A DNA stretch of 64,000 nucleotides. Origin: Sterolibacterium denitrificans (GTDB taxonomy: Bacteria > Pseudomonadota > Gammaproteobacteria > Burkholderiales > Rhodocyclaceae). Positions 40,827-52,733 of this stretch are shown here, piece by piece. A program made the position numbers and the translations under genes. Positions within the stretch are counted from its first letter, which is position 1. Each line of letters opens with the position of its first letter. The stretch is from assembly GCF_900174485.1 (NCBI RefSeq), contig NZ_LT837803.1, positions 2,247,305 to 2,311,304 of the forward strand. The letters are read 5' to 3'. Below the pieces are notes generated by a model. The model made no database searches. It was not told the origin of the DNA and was given only the letters and a program-made list of their open reading frames with translations.

Positions 40827-43800
40827 TCATGCCCTTGCCTCTTCAATCGCCGCCGCGGCTGCGGGCGCGCGGCGCCGCGCCCACCACAGACGCGCGCGAT
40901 CCAGATACAGGTACACCACCGGCGTCGTATACAGCGTCAGCAACTGGCTGAGGATCAGGCCGCCGACGATGGAAATCCCCAGCGGCCGGCGCAGCTCGCT
41001 GCCTTCACTGAAACCGATGGCCAGCGGCAGCGCGCCGAACAGCGCGGCCATGGTGGTCATCATGATCGGACGGAAACGCAGCAGGCAGGCGCGGCGGATG
41101 GCCTCCAGCGGCGCGAGGCCGTCATCGCGCTGGGCGGCGATGGCGAAGTCCACCATGATGATGGCGTTTTTCTTGACGATGCCGATCAGCAGGATCACGC
41201 CGATCAGCGCAATCAGACTGAACTCGGTGTCAAAGGCGAGCAGCGCCAGAAGCGCGCCAACGCCGGCCGAGGGCAGCGTCGACAGGATGGTCAGCGGATG
41301 AATCAGGCTTTCATAGAGCATGCCCAGCACCAAATAAACGGCGATCAAGGCAGTCAATATCAATATCGGCTGAGTGTCCAGCGAATCCATGAATGCCTTC
41401 GCCGTACCCTGAAAACTGCCCTGCAGGCCGGCCGGCATGCCGATCCGCTGCATGATGCGCTCGATCGCTCCGGTGGCCTGCGACAATGAGACATCCGGCG
41501 GCAGGTTGAAGGACAGCGTCGTTGCGGCGAACTGCCCCTGATGATTCACCGCCAGCGACGTTGCCGTGTTCTCGAAATGCGCAAAGGCCGCCAGCGGCAC
41601 CAGGCTGCCGGCCGCTTCTCCCTGCGTGGCGGCAACGTGGATCTGCTCGAGTATCTCCGGACTCTGCCAGTATTCCGGCGCGGCTTCCATGACCACCCGA
41701 TACTGATTCAGCGGATGATAAATCGTCGACACCTGACGCTGGCCGAACAGGTTGTTGAGCGTGGCGTCGATGGTCTTTTGCGTCACGCCCAGCCGCGCCG
41801 CCGCCATGCGATCGACGATCACCGAAGTCTGCGCGCCCTTGTCCTGCTGGTCGCTATTCACATCCGCCAACTCCGGCGCCTCGCGCAACGCCTGCAGCAG
41901 GCGCGGCCCCCAGGCGCGCAGCTCATCCAGATCGTCGCCCTGCAGGGTGTATTGGAACTGGGCATTGCTGGCCCGGCCGCCCACGCGGATATCCTGCTGG
42001 GCCAGCAGAAACAGCGTCGCGCCCGGTACCTGCGCAAACTGCGGGCGCAGACGCTCGATCACCTGTTCGGCAGAGGCATCGCGCTGCGCCCGCGGCTTCA
42101 GCGAAATGAACAGGCGCCCGCCGTTGCGCTGGCTGCCGCCGGTGAAACCGACCACGTTTTCAACCGCCGGATCGGCGCCGACGATGGCCACGAACGCCGA
42201 CAGCTTGTCGCGCATGGCCTGGAAGGAAATCGCCTGGTCTGCCTGGATGATGCCCATCAGGCGGCCGACATCCTGCTGCGGAAAGAAGCCTTTGGAGACG
42301 ACGCTGTAGAGATAGAAATTGCCGAGTATGGTGGCCAGCAGCACCAGCAAGGTGAGTCTGCTGTGGCGCAAGGCCCGGTCGAGGCTGCGCGCATAGCCCT
42401 TGCTCAGCCACTGCACGAAACGCTCGGCACGGCGAGCCAGTGCGCCGGCTGGTCGCTCGTTCGCCGGAGATTTCAGCAGGCGGGAGCACATCGTCGGCGT
42501 CAGCGTCAATGACACCAGCAGCGAGACAAGGATGGCCGCCGACAGCGTCACGGCAAACTCGCGGAACAGGCGGCCGACGATGCCGCCCATCAGCAGGATG
42601 GGAATGAATACCGCGATCAGCGACAGGCTCATCGACAGCACCGTGAAGCCGACTTCACGCGCGCCGCGCAAGGCGGCCGCGCGCGGCGCCATGCCGGCCT
42701 CGATGTGGCGCGAGATGTTCTCCAGCACCACCACGGCATCATCGACGACGAAGCCGGTGGCGATGGTCAGCGCCATCAGCGACAGGTTGTTGAGGCTGAA
42801 GCCGCTCAGATACATGACGGCGAAAGTGCCGATCAGCGATACCGGCACCACCACGCCGGGAATCACCGCGGCGCGGAGGTTGCGCAGAAACAGCAGTACG
42901 GAAAGCACCACCAGCGCCGTGGAAAGCACCAGGGTCCGTTCGACCTCACGCAGCGAGGCGCGGATGGTCGTCGTGCGATCCATGGTCACCTCGACGTCGA
43001 TCGCCGCCGGAATCGAGGCGCGCAACTGCGGCAGCAGCGCCCTGATGCGATCCACCGTGGCGATGATGTTGGCGCCGGGTTCGCGGTTGATGATCAGCAT
43101 CACCGCCGGCTTGCCGTTGGCCAGGCCGGCATTGCGCAGGTCCTGCACCGAATTCTCGATGCGCGCCAGATCGCCCAGGCGCACGGCAGCGCCACTGCGA
43201 TAGGCGACGATGGCCGGCAGATAATCGCTGGCCTTCAGCGCCTGATCGTTGGCGCGAATCTGCCACTGCCGCCCGTCCGCTTCGAGCATGCCCTTGGGGC
43301 CCAGGGTATTGGTCGCGACGATGGCCGCGCGCGCCTCCTCCACGCCGATGCCGTAGGCGTCGAGCCGCTCGGGCAGCAGTTCGACCCGCACCGCCGGCAA
43401 CGAGCTGCCGCCGACATTCACCTGGCCGACGCCCTCGATGCGGGCAATCTTCTGCGCCAGGATGGTCGAGGCGGCATCGTACATCTGGCCGCGATTCAGC
43501 GTCGGCGAAGTCAACGCCAGAATCATGATCGGCGCTTCGGAAGGATTCACCTTGCGATAGGTCGGATTGCCCGGCATGCCGCTCGGCAGCAGCGCGCGCG
43601 CGGCATTGAGCGCGGCCTGCACCTCGCGCGCGGCGCCGTCGATGTCGCGTCCCAGGTCGAACTGCAGGGTGATGTGGGTCGAGCCCAGGGAACTGGTCGA
43701 AGTGATTTCCGTCACCCCGGCGATCACCCCCAGCGAACGCTCCAGCGGCGTGGCCACGGTCGCCGCCATGGTTTCCGGACTGGCGCCGGGCAGCGAGGCT

Positions 43801-43943
43801 TGCACCGAAATGGTCGGAAAATCGACTTGCGGCAAGGGCGCGGCCGGCAGTTGGGTGAAACCGAGGATGCCGGCCAGAACGATCGCCAGCGTCAGCAGCG
43901 TGGTGGCCACCGGGCGGGCGATGAAAGGCGCGGAAAGATTCAT
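40827..43943 (-). CDS. mdtC: RND multidrug permease (MdtC-like)
   Basis: This is a 1038-residue inner-membrane RND permease. It has twelve membrane segments, two large periplasmic loops and the conserved [17 protein letters not shown] start after helix 1. The helix 4 charged residues lie in [12 protein letters not shown] and a matching segment in the second half. It pairs with the adjacent MdtB-like permease as a heterotrimer, as in E. coli MdtBC, which exports bile salts, novobiocin and other drugs. The ATGA overlap with the upstream permease gene supports co-translation. Confidence 0.92.
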   Translation of the reverse strand: MNLSAPFIARPVATTLLTLAIVLAGILGFTQLPAAPLPQVDFPTISVQASLPGASPETMAATVATPLERSLGVIAGVTEITSTSSLGSTHITLQFDLGRDIDGAAREVQAALNAARALLPSGMPGNPTYRKVNPSEAPIMILALTSPTLNRGQMYDAASTILAQKIARIEGVGQVNVGGSSLPAVRVELLPERLDAYGIGVEEARAAIVATNTLGPKGMLEADGRQWQIRANDQALKASDYLPAIVAYRSGAAVRLGDLARIENSVQDLRNAGLANGKPAVMLIINREPGANIIATVDRIRALLPQLRASIPAAIDVEVTMDRTTTIRASLREVERTLVLSTALVVLSVLLFLRNLRAAVIPGVVVPVSLIGTFAVMYLSGFSLNNLSLMALTIATGFVVDDAVVVLENISRHIEAGMAPRAAALRGAREVGFTVLSMSLSLIAVFIPILLMGGIVGRLFREFAVTLSAAILVSLLVSLTLTPTMCSRLLKSPANERPAGALARRAERFVQWLSKGYARSLDRALRHSRLTLLVLLATILGNFYLYSVVSKGFFPQQDVGRLMGIIQADQAISFQAMRDKLSAFVAIVGADPAVENVVGFTGGSQRNGGRLFISLKPRAQRDASAEQVIERLRPQFAQVPGATLFLLAQQDIRVGGRASNAQFQYTLQGDDLDELRAWGPRLLQALREAPELADVNSDQQDKGAQTSVIVDRMAAARLGVTQKTIDATLNNLFGQRQVSTIYHPLNQYRVVMEAAPEYWQSPEILEQIHVAATQGEAAGSLVPLAAFAHFENTATSLAVNHQGQFAATTLSFNLPPDVSLSQATGAIERIMQRIGMPAGLQGSFQGTAKAFMDSLDTQPILILTALIAVYLVLGMLYESLIHPLTILSTLPSAGVGALLALLAFDTEFSLIALIGVILLIGIVKKNAIIMVDFAIAAQRDDGLAPLEAIRRACLLRFRPIMMTTMAALFGALPLAIGFSEGSELRRPLGISIVGGLILSQLLTLYTTPVVYLYLDRARLWWARRRAPAAAAAIEEARA

Positions 43944-46900
43944 GCGCCGCGCCGCGCCAGGCGATCGAAGGCCAGATAGACCACCGGCGTGGTGAACAGG
44001 GTCAGCACCTGGCTGACCAGCAGACCGCCGACCATGGCCAAGCCCAGTGGCTGGCGCAGCTCCGAACCGACGCCGCCGCCCAGCATCAGTGGCAAGGCGC
44101 CGAACAGCGCGGCCAGCGTGGTCATCAGGATCGGCCGGAAGCGCAGCAGGCAGGCTTCACGTATCGCGGCCAGCGGCGGCTTGCCTTCGTTGCGCTCGGC
44201 AGCCAGGGCGAAGTCGATCATCATGATGGCGTTCTTCTTGACGATGCCGATCAGCAGGATGATGCCGATGACGCCGATGATGCCCAGATCCTGCCCGGCC
44301 AGCAGCAGGGCCAGCAAGGCGCCGATGGCGGCCGATGGCAGGGTCGACAGGATGGTCACCGGATGAATGTAGCTCTCGTACAGCACTCCCAGCACGATGT
44401 ACATGGTGACGATGGCGGCCAGGATCAGCAGCAGGGTATTGTCGAGCGAAGCCTGGAAGGCCAGCGCCGCGCCCTGAAAACCGGTTTCTACGCTCGCCGG
44501 CAGGCCCAGCCCGGCTTCGGCCTCGCGAATCGCCGCCACGGCCTCGCCCAGCGCCACGCCCGGCGCCAGATTGAAGGAAATCGTCGCCGCCGGAAACTGG
44601 CCGAGGTGATTGATCACCAGTTGCGCCGGCCGCTCGACGATGCGCGCCACCGCCGTCAGCGGCACCTGGCGGCCCTGGGACGTGATGACCTGCAGCGTAT
44701 TCAGCGCCTCGATGCCCTGTGCGAATTCCGGCTGCACTTCCAGCACCACCCGGTAGAGATTGGACTGGGTGAATATCGTCGATATCAAACGCTGGCCGAA
44801 GGCGTTGTACAGCGTGTTGTTGATCATTGCCGGCGTGATGCCCAGGCGGCCGGCGCTGTCGCGATCGATCTCGACATACGCCTGCAGGCCGTGATCCTGA
44901 ACGTCGCTGGCCACATCGGCCAGAGACGGCAACCGGCGCAGGACATCGACCAGCCGGGGCGCCCAGTGCGCCAGTTCGGCGGGATCCGCGCTCTGCAGGC
45001 TGAACTGATACTGGGTGCGGCTGACGCGATCCTCGATGGTCAGATCCTGCACCGGCTGCATGTACATGGTGCTGCCCGGCACCTTCGCCAGCTGCGCCTG
45101 CAGGCGGCGGATCACCGTTGCCGCATCGGCATTGCCGCCACGCTCGCCGCGCGGCTTGAGATTGATCAGCATGCGGCCGCTGTTGAGCGTGGCATTCACG
45201 CCATCGACGCCGATGAAGGAGGACAGGCTTTCCACCGCGGGATCGGCCAGTACGACATCGGCCAGCGCCTGCTGGCGCTCAGCCATCGCCGCATAGGAAA
45301 TCGACTGCGGCGCCTCGCTGATGCCCTGGATCAGCCCGGTGTCCTGCACCGGGAAAAAACCCTTGGGCACCACCAGATACAACACCACCGTCAGCACCAG
45401 CGTCGCCACGGCGACCAGCAAGGTCGCGCCCTGACGCTCGAGCACCCGATCCAGCAGCCGGGCGTAGAGCGCGATCAGGCCATCGAAGAACGCCCCGCTG
45501 GCCCGGCTGAAGCGGCTCTGCTGCGCGACTGGCACATGACGCAGCAGGCGCGCGCTCATCATCGGCGTCAGGGTCAGCGAAACCACGGCGGAAATCAGGA
45601 TGGCCACCGCCAGGGTCACGGCGAATTCATGGAACAGGCGGCCGACCACATCGCCCATGAACAGCAGCGGAATCAGCACCGCAATCAGCGAAACCGTCAG
45701 GGAAATGATGGTAAAGGCAATCTGCCGCGCGCCTTTCAGCGCAGCGGCCAGCGGCGGCTCGCCCTCCTCGACGTAGCGCGCGATGTTCTCGATCATGACG
45801 ATGGCGTCATCGACCACGAAGCCCGTGGCGATGGTCAGCGCCATCAGCGTCAGGTTGTTGATCGAAAAACCCGCCAGATGCATGATCCCGAACGTACCGA
45901 CCAGCGACAGCGGCACCGCCACCGCGGGAATCAGGGTTGCCGGCAGATTGCGCAGGAACACGAAAATCACCAGCACCACCAGGACGATGGCCAGCAGCAG
46001 TTCCATCTGCACATCATGTATCGAAGCGCGGATGGTCGTCGTGCGATCCGTCAGCAGCCTGACCTCCACGCTCGCCGGCAGCGTGGCCTGCAACTGCGGC
46101 AGAAGCTGCTTGATCCGGTCTACGGTTTCTATGACGTTCGCGCCGGGCTGACGCTGGATATTGAGGATGATGGCAGGCGCCTGCCGGGACGGTTGTTCGC
46201 CAGCAACCTCGGCAGCGCCGCCCAACCCCATCCAGGCGCCGAGGCGCAGATTTTCGGCACCCTCGATCACCGTGGCGACATCGCCCAGCAGAATCGGCGC
46301 GCCCTGGCGCCAAGCCAGCACCAACTGGCGGTATTCGGCCGCCGAACGCAACTGATCGTTGGCATCGATGGTCGAGGCGCGCAGCGCGCCATCGAAGCTG
46401 CCCTTGGCCATATTGACGTTGGCATTGCCGATGGCCAGGCGCACGTCATCCAGACTGAGACCGTGCGAAGCCAGAAGTTGCGGATTGACCTGCACGCGCA
46501 CCGCCGGCCGCTGGCCGCCGGCAATGCTGACCAGCCCCACGCCCGACAGTTGCGAGAGTTTCTGCGCCAGCCGGGTATCGACCAGATCCTCGACCTGCGG
46601 CAGCGGCAAGCTGCTCGAAGTCACCGCCAGGCTGATGACCGGCGCATCGGCCGGGTTGACCTTGCTGTAGATCGGCGGCATCGGCAGATCGTCCGGCAGG
46701 AAGGAACCCGCCGCATTGATCGCCGCCTGCACCTGCTGCTCGGCAACGTCGAGCGTCAGCGCCAGGCTGAACTGCAGGGTGATCACCGAAGCCCCCGCCG
46801 AGCTGCTCGAAGACATCTGCTTGAGCCCCGGCATCTGGCCAAATTGGCGCTCCAGCGGCGCGGTGATCAGCGCCGTCGTCACATCCGGACTGGCCCCCGG

Positions 46901-47053
46901 ATACAGCGTGGTGACCTGTATCGTCGGGTAATCGACCTGCGGCAAGGCCGAGACCGGCAGAATGCGGTAGGCCACCAGGCCGACCAGCAGAATCGCGATC
47001 ATCAGCAGCGAAGTCGCCACCGGCCGCTGTATGAAAAGCCGCGAGGGATTCAT
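43940..47053 (-). CDS. mdtB: RND multidrug permease (MdtB-like)
   Basis: This is a 1037-residue RND permease with twelve membrane segments and two periplasmic loops. The N-terminal [20 protein letters not shown] and [12 protein letters not shown] match MdtB. The functional helix 4 segment is [15 protein letters not shown] 47053 is preferred over the GTG one codon earlier. It works with the MdtC-like protein. An unbroken antisense frame opposite this gene is a codon-bias shadow. Confidence 0.92.
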   Translation of the reverse strand: MNPSRLFIQRPVATSLLMIAILLVGLVAYRILPVSALPQVDYPTIQVTTLYPGASPDVTTALITAPLERQFGQMPGLKQMSSSSSAGASVITLQFSLALTLDVAEQQVQAAINAAGSFLPDDLPMPPIYSKVNPADAPVISLAVTSSSLPLPQVEDLVDTRLAQKLSQLSGVGLVSIAGGQRPAVRVQVNPQLLASHGLSLDDVRLAIGNANVNMAKGSFDGALRASTIDANDQLRSAAEYRQLVLAWRQGAPILLGDVATVIEGAENLRLGAWMGLGGAAEVAGEQPSRQAPAIILNIQRQPGANVIETVDRIKQLLPQLQATLPASVEVRLLTDRTTTIRASIHDVQMELLLAIVLVVLVIFVFLRNLPATLIPAVAVPLSLVGTFGIMHLAGFSINNLTLMALTIATGFVVDDAIVMIENIARYVEEGEPPLAAALKGARQIAFTIISLTVSLIAVLIPLLFMGDVVGRLFHEFAVTLAVAILISAVVSLTLTPMMSARLLRHVPVAQQSRFSRASGAFFDGLIALYARLLDRVLERQGATLLVAVATLVLTVVLYLVVPKGFFPVQDTGLIQGISEAPQSISYAAMAERQQALADVVLADPAVESLSSFIGVDGVNATLNSGRMLINLKPRGERGGNADAATVIRRLQAQLAKVPGSTMYMQPVQDLTIEDRVSRTQYQFSLQSADPAELAHWAPRLVDVLRRLPSLADVASDVQDHGLQAYVEIDRDSAGRLGITPAMINNTLYNAFGQRLISTIFTQSNLYRVVLEVQPEFAQGIEALNTLQVITSQGRQVPLTAVARIVERPAQLVINHLGQFPAATISFNLAPGVALGEAVAAIREAEAGLGLPASVETGFQGAALAFQASLDNTLLLILAAIVTMYIVLGVLYESYIHPVTILSTLPSAAIGALLALLLAGQDLGIIGVIGIILLIGIVKKNAIMMIDFALAAERNEGKPPLAAIREACLLRFRPILMTTLAALFGALPLMLGGGVGSELRQPLGLAMVGGLLVSQVLTLFTTPVVYLAFDRLARRGA

Positions 47054-47068
47054 CACGCGCCGCCGTTC

Positions 47069-48277
47069 TCAGCGGCGTCCGCCTGCCGGCAGCGCGGCCT
47101 CGTGCTCATCTTTATCGACAGTGCCGGCGCCGGGAATCTCCACCAGGCTGCCTTCGCGCAGCTTGTCCGCGCCATCGATCACCAGCCGCTCCCCGGCCCG
47201 CAGCCCCTGATCGATCACCACCCAGCCCGCCGACTGCACGCCCGGCCTCACCTTGCGCACGCTCACCCGCAAGGCATGGTCCACGACATGGACGAAGCTG
47301 CCATCCACGCCCTGATGTATCGCCGCCGACGGCGCCAGCACGACCTTCCTCAGCGTCGCCACGGTGAGTCTGGCATTCACGAACTGGTTGGGGAACAAGG
47401 CCTGATCGGCATTGGCGAACTGCGCCTTGAGACGCACGGTGCCGGTGGCTGGATCGATCTGGTTGTCGATGGTCAGCAGCTTGCCCTGGGCCAGGCGCCG
47501 TCCGCCTTCGCGCTCCAGCGCCTCCACCTGCAGCGTATCTCCTGCATGCCAGCGCGCGCGCACGGCATCGAGCCGTGCCGCAGGAATGGCGAAGAGCATG
47601 TCGATGGGCCGGGTCTGGGTAATCGTCACGATGCCATTCGTGTCGGCGGCGCGCACCATGTTGCCGGCATCCACCTGGCGCAGGCCGAGACGCCCGGACA
47701 GCGGCGCCGTGATGCGGGTGAAATCCAGTTGCAGGCGGGCATCAGCCACCTGGGCACGTCCGGCCTGCACCACGCCCTCGTACTGCTGCACCAGCGCTGC
47801 CTGGGCATCGACCTGCTGGCGGGCGATGGAATCCTTGCTCAACAAATCCCGAAACCGCTCCAGGTCCAGCCGCGCATTTGCCAGCAGCGCCTCGTCACGG
47901 CGCAACTGGCCGCTCGCCTGGTCGAGCGCTGCCTGATAGGGACGCGGATCGATCAGCGCCAGCACCTCGCCGGCCTGCACCATCTGCCCTTCACGGAAAT
48001 TCACCGCCAGCAACTGGCCATCGACGCGCGCCCTGACCAGCGCAGTGTTGTGCGCCACCACCGTGCCCAGCGCGTCGATGCTCACCGCCATGTCGCCCTG
48101 TCTGGCCTCGGCCACCTGCACCGCGACAGGACGATCGTCCGCACTATCGCCAGCCTGCTGCCTGCCAGCCCCAGTCGAAATTCCCGCCGCCGTCTGCTGG
48201 CGCGCCGGCCAGAAATAAGCGGCAAGCGCAACGGCCAATCCAGCCAGCAGCCAGACAACAAGCAGGTTTTTTCTCAT
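47069..48277 (-). CDS. mdtA: RND membrane-fusion protein (MdtA-like)
   Basis: This is a 402-residue periplasmic adaptor anchored by an N-terminal helix (NLLVVWLLAGLAVALAAYF). A split lipoyl domain follows (GTVVAHNTALVRARVDGQLLAVNFREGQMV and RITAPLSGRLGLRQVDAGNMV), with an alpha-hairpin between and a beta-barrel. It bridges the permeases and the outer channel. ATG 48277 is preferred; 48289 and 48307 are alternatives with poor Shine-Dalgarno spacing. First gene of the mdtABC-channel operon. Confidence 0.92.
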   Translation of the reverse strand: MRKNLLVVWLLAGLAVALAAYFWPARQQTAAGISTGAGRQQAGDSADDRPVAVQVAEARQGDMAVSIDALGTVVAHNTALVRARVDGQLLAVNFREGQMVQAGEVLALIDPRPYQAALDQASGQLRRDEALLANARLDLERFRDLLSKDSIARQQVDAQAALVQQYEGVVQAGRAQVADARLQLDFTRITAPLSGRLGLRQVDAGNMVRAADTNGIVTITQTRPIDMLFAIPAARLDAVRARWHAGDTLQVEALEREGGRRLAQGKLLTIDNQIDPATGTVRLKAQFANADQALFPNQFVNARLTVATLRKVVLAPSAAIHQGVDGSFVHVVDHALRVSVRKVRPGVQSAGWVVIDQGLRAGERLVIDGADKLREGSLVEIPGAGTVDKDEHEAALPAGGRR

Positions 48278-48486
48278 GCGACGATCCATCTTCCGGGCAG
48301 GCGGCAATCATAACCGCATCACCCCGTGTTCATGCGGTCTTGCGGAATCGGCATGATTTCACAAATCCGGCTCACTATTACTTTATGCTTACATTTTGCA
48401 ATAACTTTTCTATCACAAACGCTATAAATCAACTAGACTGAATATCCCTGATGTCTAAGTTTTTCTGGAGACTGGAGAGGTTCATT

Positions 48487-48750
48487 ATGGCCAAGAGCAA
48501 AAAAATCGATATGGGCAATCTTGCCGAGTTGCGCCGGGCACACGGCGAAAACCAGGAAGTGTTCTGGCGTCGTTTCGGTGTGACCCAAAGCGGCGGATCG
48601 CGCTATGAATCCGGACGCAACATCCCGACACCGATCGCCATCCTGGTCGGTCTGTGGGCAACCGGGCAGATCAACGACGAGGCACTGCTGCAAGCGCGCA
48701 AGGTCATCAATCGTCCGCTAGTCATCAAAACGGTCGAATACTTCACGTAA
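48487..48750 (+). CDS. Small helix-turn-helix (XRE-like) protein
   Basis: This is an 87-residue protein. The helix-turn-helix lies at about 16-50 (LRRAHGENQEVFWRRFGVTQSGGSRYESGR), of the Cro/CI type. GGAGAGG lies 7 nt before ATG 48487, so the in-frame ATG at 48451 is less likely. It is divergent from the mdtA operon over a 209-bp AT-rich gap (TATAAA at 48423-48428) and could regulate the pump or itself. The target is not known. Confidence 0.7.
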   Translation: MAKSKKIDMGNLAELRRAHGENQEVFWRRFGVTQSGGSRYESGRNIPTPIAILVGLWATGQINDEALLQARKVINRPLVIKTVEYFT

Positions 48751-48854
48751 TTATCCGCACCCGGCACCTGCTGCCGGCCACTCGCAGCGCGGCGCGGCAA
48801 AATGCGCCTGCCCGCGCGCCGCAGGCAGGCGTGGAGCGGCACGTCTGCCAGGCG

Positions 48855-49607
48855 TCAGTGACAGCCGCCGGCTTCACAGAGGTGCGCGATGATGCTGCGC
48901 ACGCTGCCCATGGCCTGCTGCAGCTCGGCTTCGAGGTGTTCGAAGGAAATTTTCTGCACGCTGTCGCCCCGGCCGGCTGCCCAGTTGGCAACGGCCGAGA
49001 TTGCCGCATAGGGCACCCCGGCCTCGCGGGCAAGCACGGCCTCGGGCATGCCGGTCATGCCGACGACATCGGCCCCGTCGCTCTCGAAGCGGTCGATCTC
49101 GGCTGCCGTCTCCAGGCGCGGCCCCTGTGAAACGGCATAGACTGCGCCATCACCCACGCTGACGCCGGCACGCCGCGCCGCATCCAGCAACAGCCGGCGG
49201 ACGTCTTCATCATAGGGATGCGTGAAGTCGATATGCACCACCGGCGCATCCTGTTCGTCATAGAAAGATGAAATACGCCCTGCGGTGTAGTCGATCAGTT
49301 GATGCGGCACGACCAGCGAACCGGGCGCCAGGTCGGCACGAATGCCACCGACCGAAGCCACCGAAACAATCCGCGTCGCGCCCGCCGCCTCGCTGAGCGC
49401 CCAGATGTTCGCCCGATAATTGACACGATGCGGCGGAATGGTATGGCCAAAGCCGTGACGCGCCAGAAAGACAATTTCCTGATTGCCGATGCGGCCGAAG
49501 GTCAGCGCCCCGGAAGGCTCGCCATAAGGCGTGCGCACCACTTTCTGATGCGAGACATCCAGATTGGAAAGTTGGGTCAGTCCGCTACCGCCGATGATTG
49601 CCAGCAT
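48855..49607 (-). CDS. S-methyl-5'-thioinosine phosphorylase (MTAP/PNP family)
   Basis: This is a 250-residue trimeric-type nucleoside phosphorylase. IGGSGL at the N terminus binds phosphate, GHTIPPHRVNYRAN and GIRADLAPGSLVVPHQLID form the core. VGMTGMPEAVLAREAGVPYAAI replaces the MTTxPE motif of adenine-preferring MTAP, and SAVANWAAG has Asn where MTAP has Asp. These changes favour a 6-oxopurine substrate, so methylthioinosine rather than MTA. An MTA deaminase gene at 55438 supports this route. ATG 49607 was chosen as the family start. Confidence 0.82.
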   Translation of the reverse strand: MLAIIGGSGLTQLSNLDVSHQKVVRTPYGEPSGALTFGRIGNQEIVFLARHGFGHTIPPHRVNYRANIWALSEAAGATRIVSVASVGGIRADLAPGSLVVPHQLIDYTAGRISSFYDEQDAPVVHIDFTHPYDEDVRRLLLDAARRAGVSVGDGAVYAVSQGPRLETAAEIDRFESDGADVVGMTGMPEAVLAREAGVPYAAISAVANWAAGRGDSVQKISFEHLEAELQQAMGSVRSIIAHLCEAGGCH

Positions 49608-49740
49608 GGTGGGTACATTCACGATGAAGATGAGCGGGAATTGTAGCAGTCGACAGCGACGGCTACCCGAAATGCGGGGAAACTGCGCCGCCAACCGCCA
49701 CCGCAACCCATGAAACTGCAGAAGTTGCTGATTGCAATGC

Positions 49741-49746
49741 TATAAT
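49741..49746 (+). promoter_or_regulatory. Extended -10 promoter of typA
   Basis: TGC-TATAAT (TATAAT at 49741-49746) is a consensus extended -10 box, 30 nt before the typA ATG. No good -35 is seen, as is common for extended -10 promoters. Confidence 0.6.
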
Positions 49747-49775
49747 CCCGCTCTTTTGTCCACACCCCTACCCCC

Positions 49776-51593
49776 ATGTCCCGCGCCATTCGCAACATCG
49801 CCATCATCGCCCACGTAGACCACGGCAAAACCACGCTGGTCGATCAACTGCTGCGCCAATCCGGCACTTTTGCCGCCCACCAGCAAGTCGCCGAACGCGT
49901 CATGGACTCGGGCGACATCGAAAGGGAACGCGGCATCACCATCCTGGCGAAAAACTGCGCCATCGAGTACCAGAACACCCACATCAACATCGTCGACACC
50001 CCGGGCCACGCCGATTTCGGCGGTGAAGTGGAGCGCGTGCTGTCGATGGTCGATGGCTGCCTGTTGCTGGTCGATGCGGTCGAAGGACCGATGCCGCAAA
50101 CGCGCTTCGTCACCCGCAAGGCGCTGGCCCTGGGCCTCAAGCCCATCGTCGTCATCAACAAGGTGGACCGCCCCGGCGCCCGCCCGGACTGGGTCATCAA
50201 CCAGACTTTCGACCTGTTCGACAAGCTCGGCGCCAGCGAGGAACAACTGGACTTCCCGGTGGTGTATGCCTCGGGCCTGAACGGTTTCGCCATGCTCGAT
50301 CTCAAGCAGCCCGGCACCGACATGCGCCCGCTGTTCGACGCCATTCTCGAACACGTGCCCCAGCCCAGGGTCGACGCGGATGCCCCGCTGCAACTGCAGT
50401 TGTGCTCGCTCGACTATTCCAGCTATGTCGGCCGCATCGGCATCGGCCGCATCACCCAGGGCCGTCTCAAGGCGGCGCAGGAAGTCGCGGTGATGTACGG
50501 CGACGAATCGCGCGGCAAGGCCAGGATCAACCAGATTCTCGTCTTCAAGGGCCTGGAACGCGAAGCCACCCAGACGGCTGAAGCGGGCGACATCGTGCTG
50601 ATCACCGGCGTCGAGCAGGTCGGCATCGGCGTGACGATCTGCGACCCGGCCCAGCCGATGCCGCTGCCGCCGCTGAAAGTCGACGAACCGACGCTGACCA
50701 TGAACTTTCAGGTCAACACCTCGCCGTTTGCCGGCAAGGAAGGCAAGTTCGTCACCAGCCGCCAGATCCGCGAACGCCTGCACAAGGAATTGCTCGCCAA
50801 CGTCGCCCTGCGCGTCGAGGATACCGATGATGCCGACGTCTTCCTGGTCTCCGGCCGTGGCGAACTGCACCTGACCATCCTGCTCGAAAACATGCGCCGC
50901 GAAGGCTATGAACTGGCCGTCTCGCGCCCGCGCGTGATCTTCAAGGAAATCGACGGCATCAAGCAGGAACCCTATGAACTGCTGACCATCGATGTCGATG
51001 AAAACCACCAGGGCGCGGTGATGGAAGAACTCGGCCGCCGCCGCGGCGAACTGCAGGACATGCAGCCGGACGGCAAGGGACGGGTGCGCATCGAATACCG
51101 CATCCCGGCACGCGGCCTGATCGGTTTTCAGGGCGAATTCCTGACGCTGACCCGCGGCACGGGCATCATCAGCCATGTCTTCGACGAATACGGCCCGGTC
51201 GTCGGCGACATGGCCGAGCGCCGCAACGGCGTGCTCGTATCGCAGGAAAACGGCGCCTGCGTAGCCTACGCCCTCTGGAAACTGCAGGATCGCGGGCGGA
51301 TGTTCTCTTCGCACGGCGACCCGGTATATGAAGGCATGATCATCGGCATCCACAGCCGCGACAACGACCTGGTGGTCAATCCCATCAAAGGCAAGCAACT
51401 CACCAACATCCGCGCCTCCGGCACCGATGAAGCCGTGCGCCTGGTACCGCCGGTCCAACTGACGCTGGAATCCGCCGTCGAATTCATCGCCGACGACGAA
51501 CTGGTCGAAATCACCCCGAAATCCATCCGCCTGCGCAAGCGCTTCCTGAGCGAAAGCGAACGCAAACGCATGAGCCGCGCAGCAGCGGCCTGA
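49776..51593 (+). CDS. typA: Ribosome-associated GTPase TypA/BipA
   Basis: This is a 605-residue translational GTPase. G1 is AHVDHGKTT, switch I has RERGITI, G3 is [12 protein letters not shown] and G4 is NKVDRP. EF-G-like domains and the TypA C-terminal domain ([18 protein letters not shown]) follow. It binds 70S ribosomes and helps 50S assembly and growth under stress or cold. The length is normal. Single-gene unit, divergent from the phosphorylase gene. Confidence 0.97.
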   Translation: MSRAIRNIAIIAHVDHGKTTLVDQLLRQSGTFAAHQQVAERVMDSGDIERERGITILAKNCAIEYQNTHINIVDTPGHADFGGEVERVLSMVDGCLLLVDAVEGPMPQTRFVTRKALALGLKPIVVINKVDRPGARPDWVINQTFDLFDKLGASEEQLDFPVVYASGLNGFAMLDLKQPGTDMRPLFDAILEHVPQPRVDADAPLQLQLCSLDYSSYVGRIGIGRITQGRLKAAQEVAVMYGDESRGKARINQILVFKGLEREATQTAEAGDIVLITGVEQVGIGVTICDPAQPMPLPPLKVDEPTLTMNFQVNTSPFAGKEGKFVTSRQIRERLHKELLANVALRVEDTDDADVFLVSGRGELHLTILLENMRREGYELAVSRPRVIFKEIDGIKQEPYELLTIDVDENHQGAVMEELGRRRGELQDMQPDGKGRVRIEYRIPARGLIGFQGEFLTLTRGTGIISHVFDEYGPVVGDMAERRNGVLVSQENGACVAYALWKLQDRGRMFSSHGDPVYEGMIIGIHSRDNDLVVNPIKGKQLTNIRASGTDEAVRLVPPVQLTLESAVEFIADDELVEITPKSIRLRKRFLSESERKRMSRAAAA

Positions 51594-51785
51594 GGCTTGT
51601 TATTTCAGGATACGGTCGTGCAAACGGTTCTACAGCAGGCCGAAGCGTTGTCGTCTGGGTAGTCAGTCTCACGTGGAGGAACTGTTTGAAATGAGTGATC
51701 GAGAAATTAACCTTAGAAAGTGCGGCTAGTCGGCAAAATTCCATGAAACTACCCAGCGTGCTTTGCTGGTGCCGGAGAGCAAATA

Positions 51786-52676
51786 ATGCAACCGTTTTCA
51801 ATCACCCTTTTCGCCACTTCCGGTGACCCCGAAGGGATTCGTCACCTCGACAAGTCGAACTGGTCGGGCTACGGCGTCGTCTTCAACAGGGAGCTTTTCC
51901 ATCTGTTGAAGCAGGAGCCGGGTTTCTCACAGGCCGGCATCTACATCCTCGTCGGCAATGCCGCCGAAGAGACGATCTACATCGGCGAGGCTGATCCTGT
52001 TGGCGATCGGCTGAAGAACCACGTCTCAAACAAGGAAGGCTGGGTGTGGGGTGTCTACTTCTTCGACCGCAACCACAAGATCGGCAAGACCGAAGTTCAG
52101 TACCTGGAATCGGCACTGGTTGCGCTGGCCAAGAAGCATGACCGTGCCATTTTGCTGAACAAGAACAATCCGACGGCTCCGACGATGGCCCCTGCGGCAA
52201 AGGCTACCGCGCAGGCGTTCCTCGCCGATATGTTGCTGATCCTGCCGATGCTCGGCATCAACGCCTTCACGCCGCCGAAGCAGGAAGACCCGAACGATCA
52301 GGTACAGCCCGTGGGGTCGGAGAACGACAAGTTCGACACCATCGTCGTCCCTGCTCGCGAGGAAGGGTTCAAGCAACGTTTCCTGAATGAGAACTGCTGG
52401 TTCGCCGTGAGGATCAACGCGAAGCACATCTCAAAGCTGAAGTTCATCGCGGCCTATCAGGTTGCCCCCGTTGCTGCCATCACGCACATTGCCGAGGTCG
52501 ATGCCATCCTGCCTTACAACGACACCGGCAAGTACATGATCAAGTTCAAAGGGCCAGCGACGGCGATAATCCCGATCCCACGCCCGGAAAACAGCGAGGT
52601 CAATATGCAGTCGTCGCGCTACGCACTGCGGGAGAAGCTGCTGGCGGCAAAGAATCTGGACGAGGTCTGGGCGTAA
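51786..52676 (+). CDS. GIY-YIG nuclease-domain protein
   Basis: This is a 296-residue protein. An N-terminal segment (1-48) precedes a GIY-YIG domain with GIY at 51-53, YIG at 65-67, Arg75 in GDRLKNH and Glu in YLESALVALA. The C-terminal 150 residues have no recognised name. GGAGAG lies 6 nt before the ATG. The family may cut or bind DNA; no partner methylase or restriction gene lies nearby. It lies between typA and the 3' end of ssrA, a known integration hot spot, so it may be an acquired gene. Confidence 0.75.
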   Translation: MQPFSITLFATSGDPEGIRHLDKSNWSGYGVVFNRELFHLLKQEPGFSQAGIYILVGNAAEETIYIGEADPVGDRLKNHVSNKEGWVWGVYFFDRNHKIGKTEVQYLESALVALAKKHDRAILLNKNNPTAPTMAPAAKATAQAFLADMLLILPMLGINAFTPPKQEDPNDQVQPVGSENDKFDTIVVPAREEGFKQRFLNENCWFAVRINAKHISKLKFIAAYQVAPVAAITHIAEVDAILPYNDTGKYMIKFKGPATAIIPIPRPENSEVNMQSSRYALREKLLAAKNLDEVWA

Positions 52677-52695
52677 GGGCGAGGCGCGTCGGACG

Positions 52696-52727
52696 AAAAA
52701 AAACCAACCGCGAACGGTTGGTTTTTT
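52696..52727. terminator. Bidirectional intrinsic terminator between the GIY-YIG gene and ssrA
   Basis: AAAACCAACCG, a short loop and CGGTTGGTTTT make a strong stem with A and T tracts on both sides. It can end both the GIY-YIG gene (plus) and tmRNA (minus). Confidence 0.85.
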
Positions 52728-52733
52728 GAATAG

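Noticed and set aside
44363..48313. Unbroken 1316-codon frame opposite the RND permease genes
   Set aside because: It is antisense to three well-supported genes, has no recognisable domain and is rich in His, Gln and Arg as expected of a GC-skew shadow.
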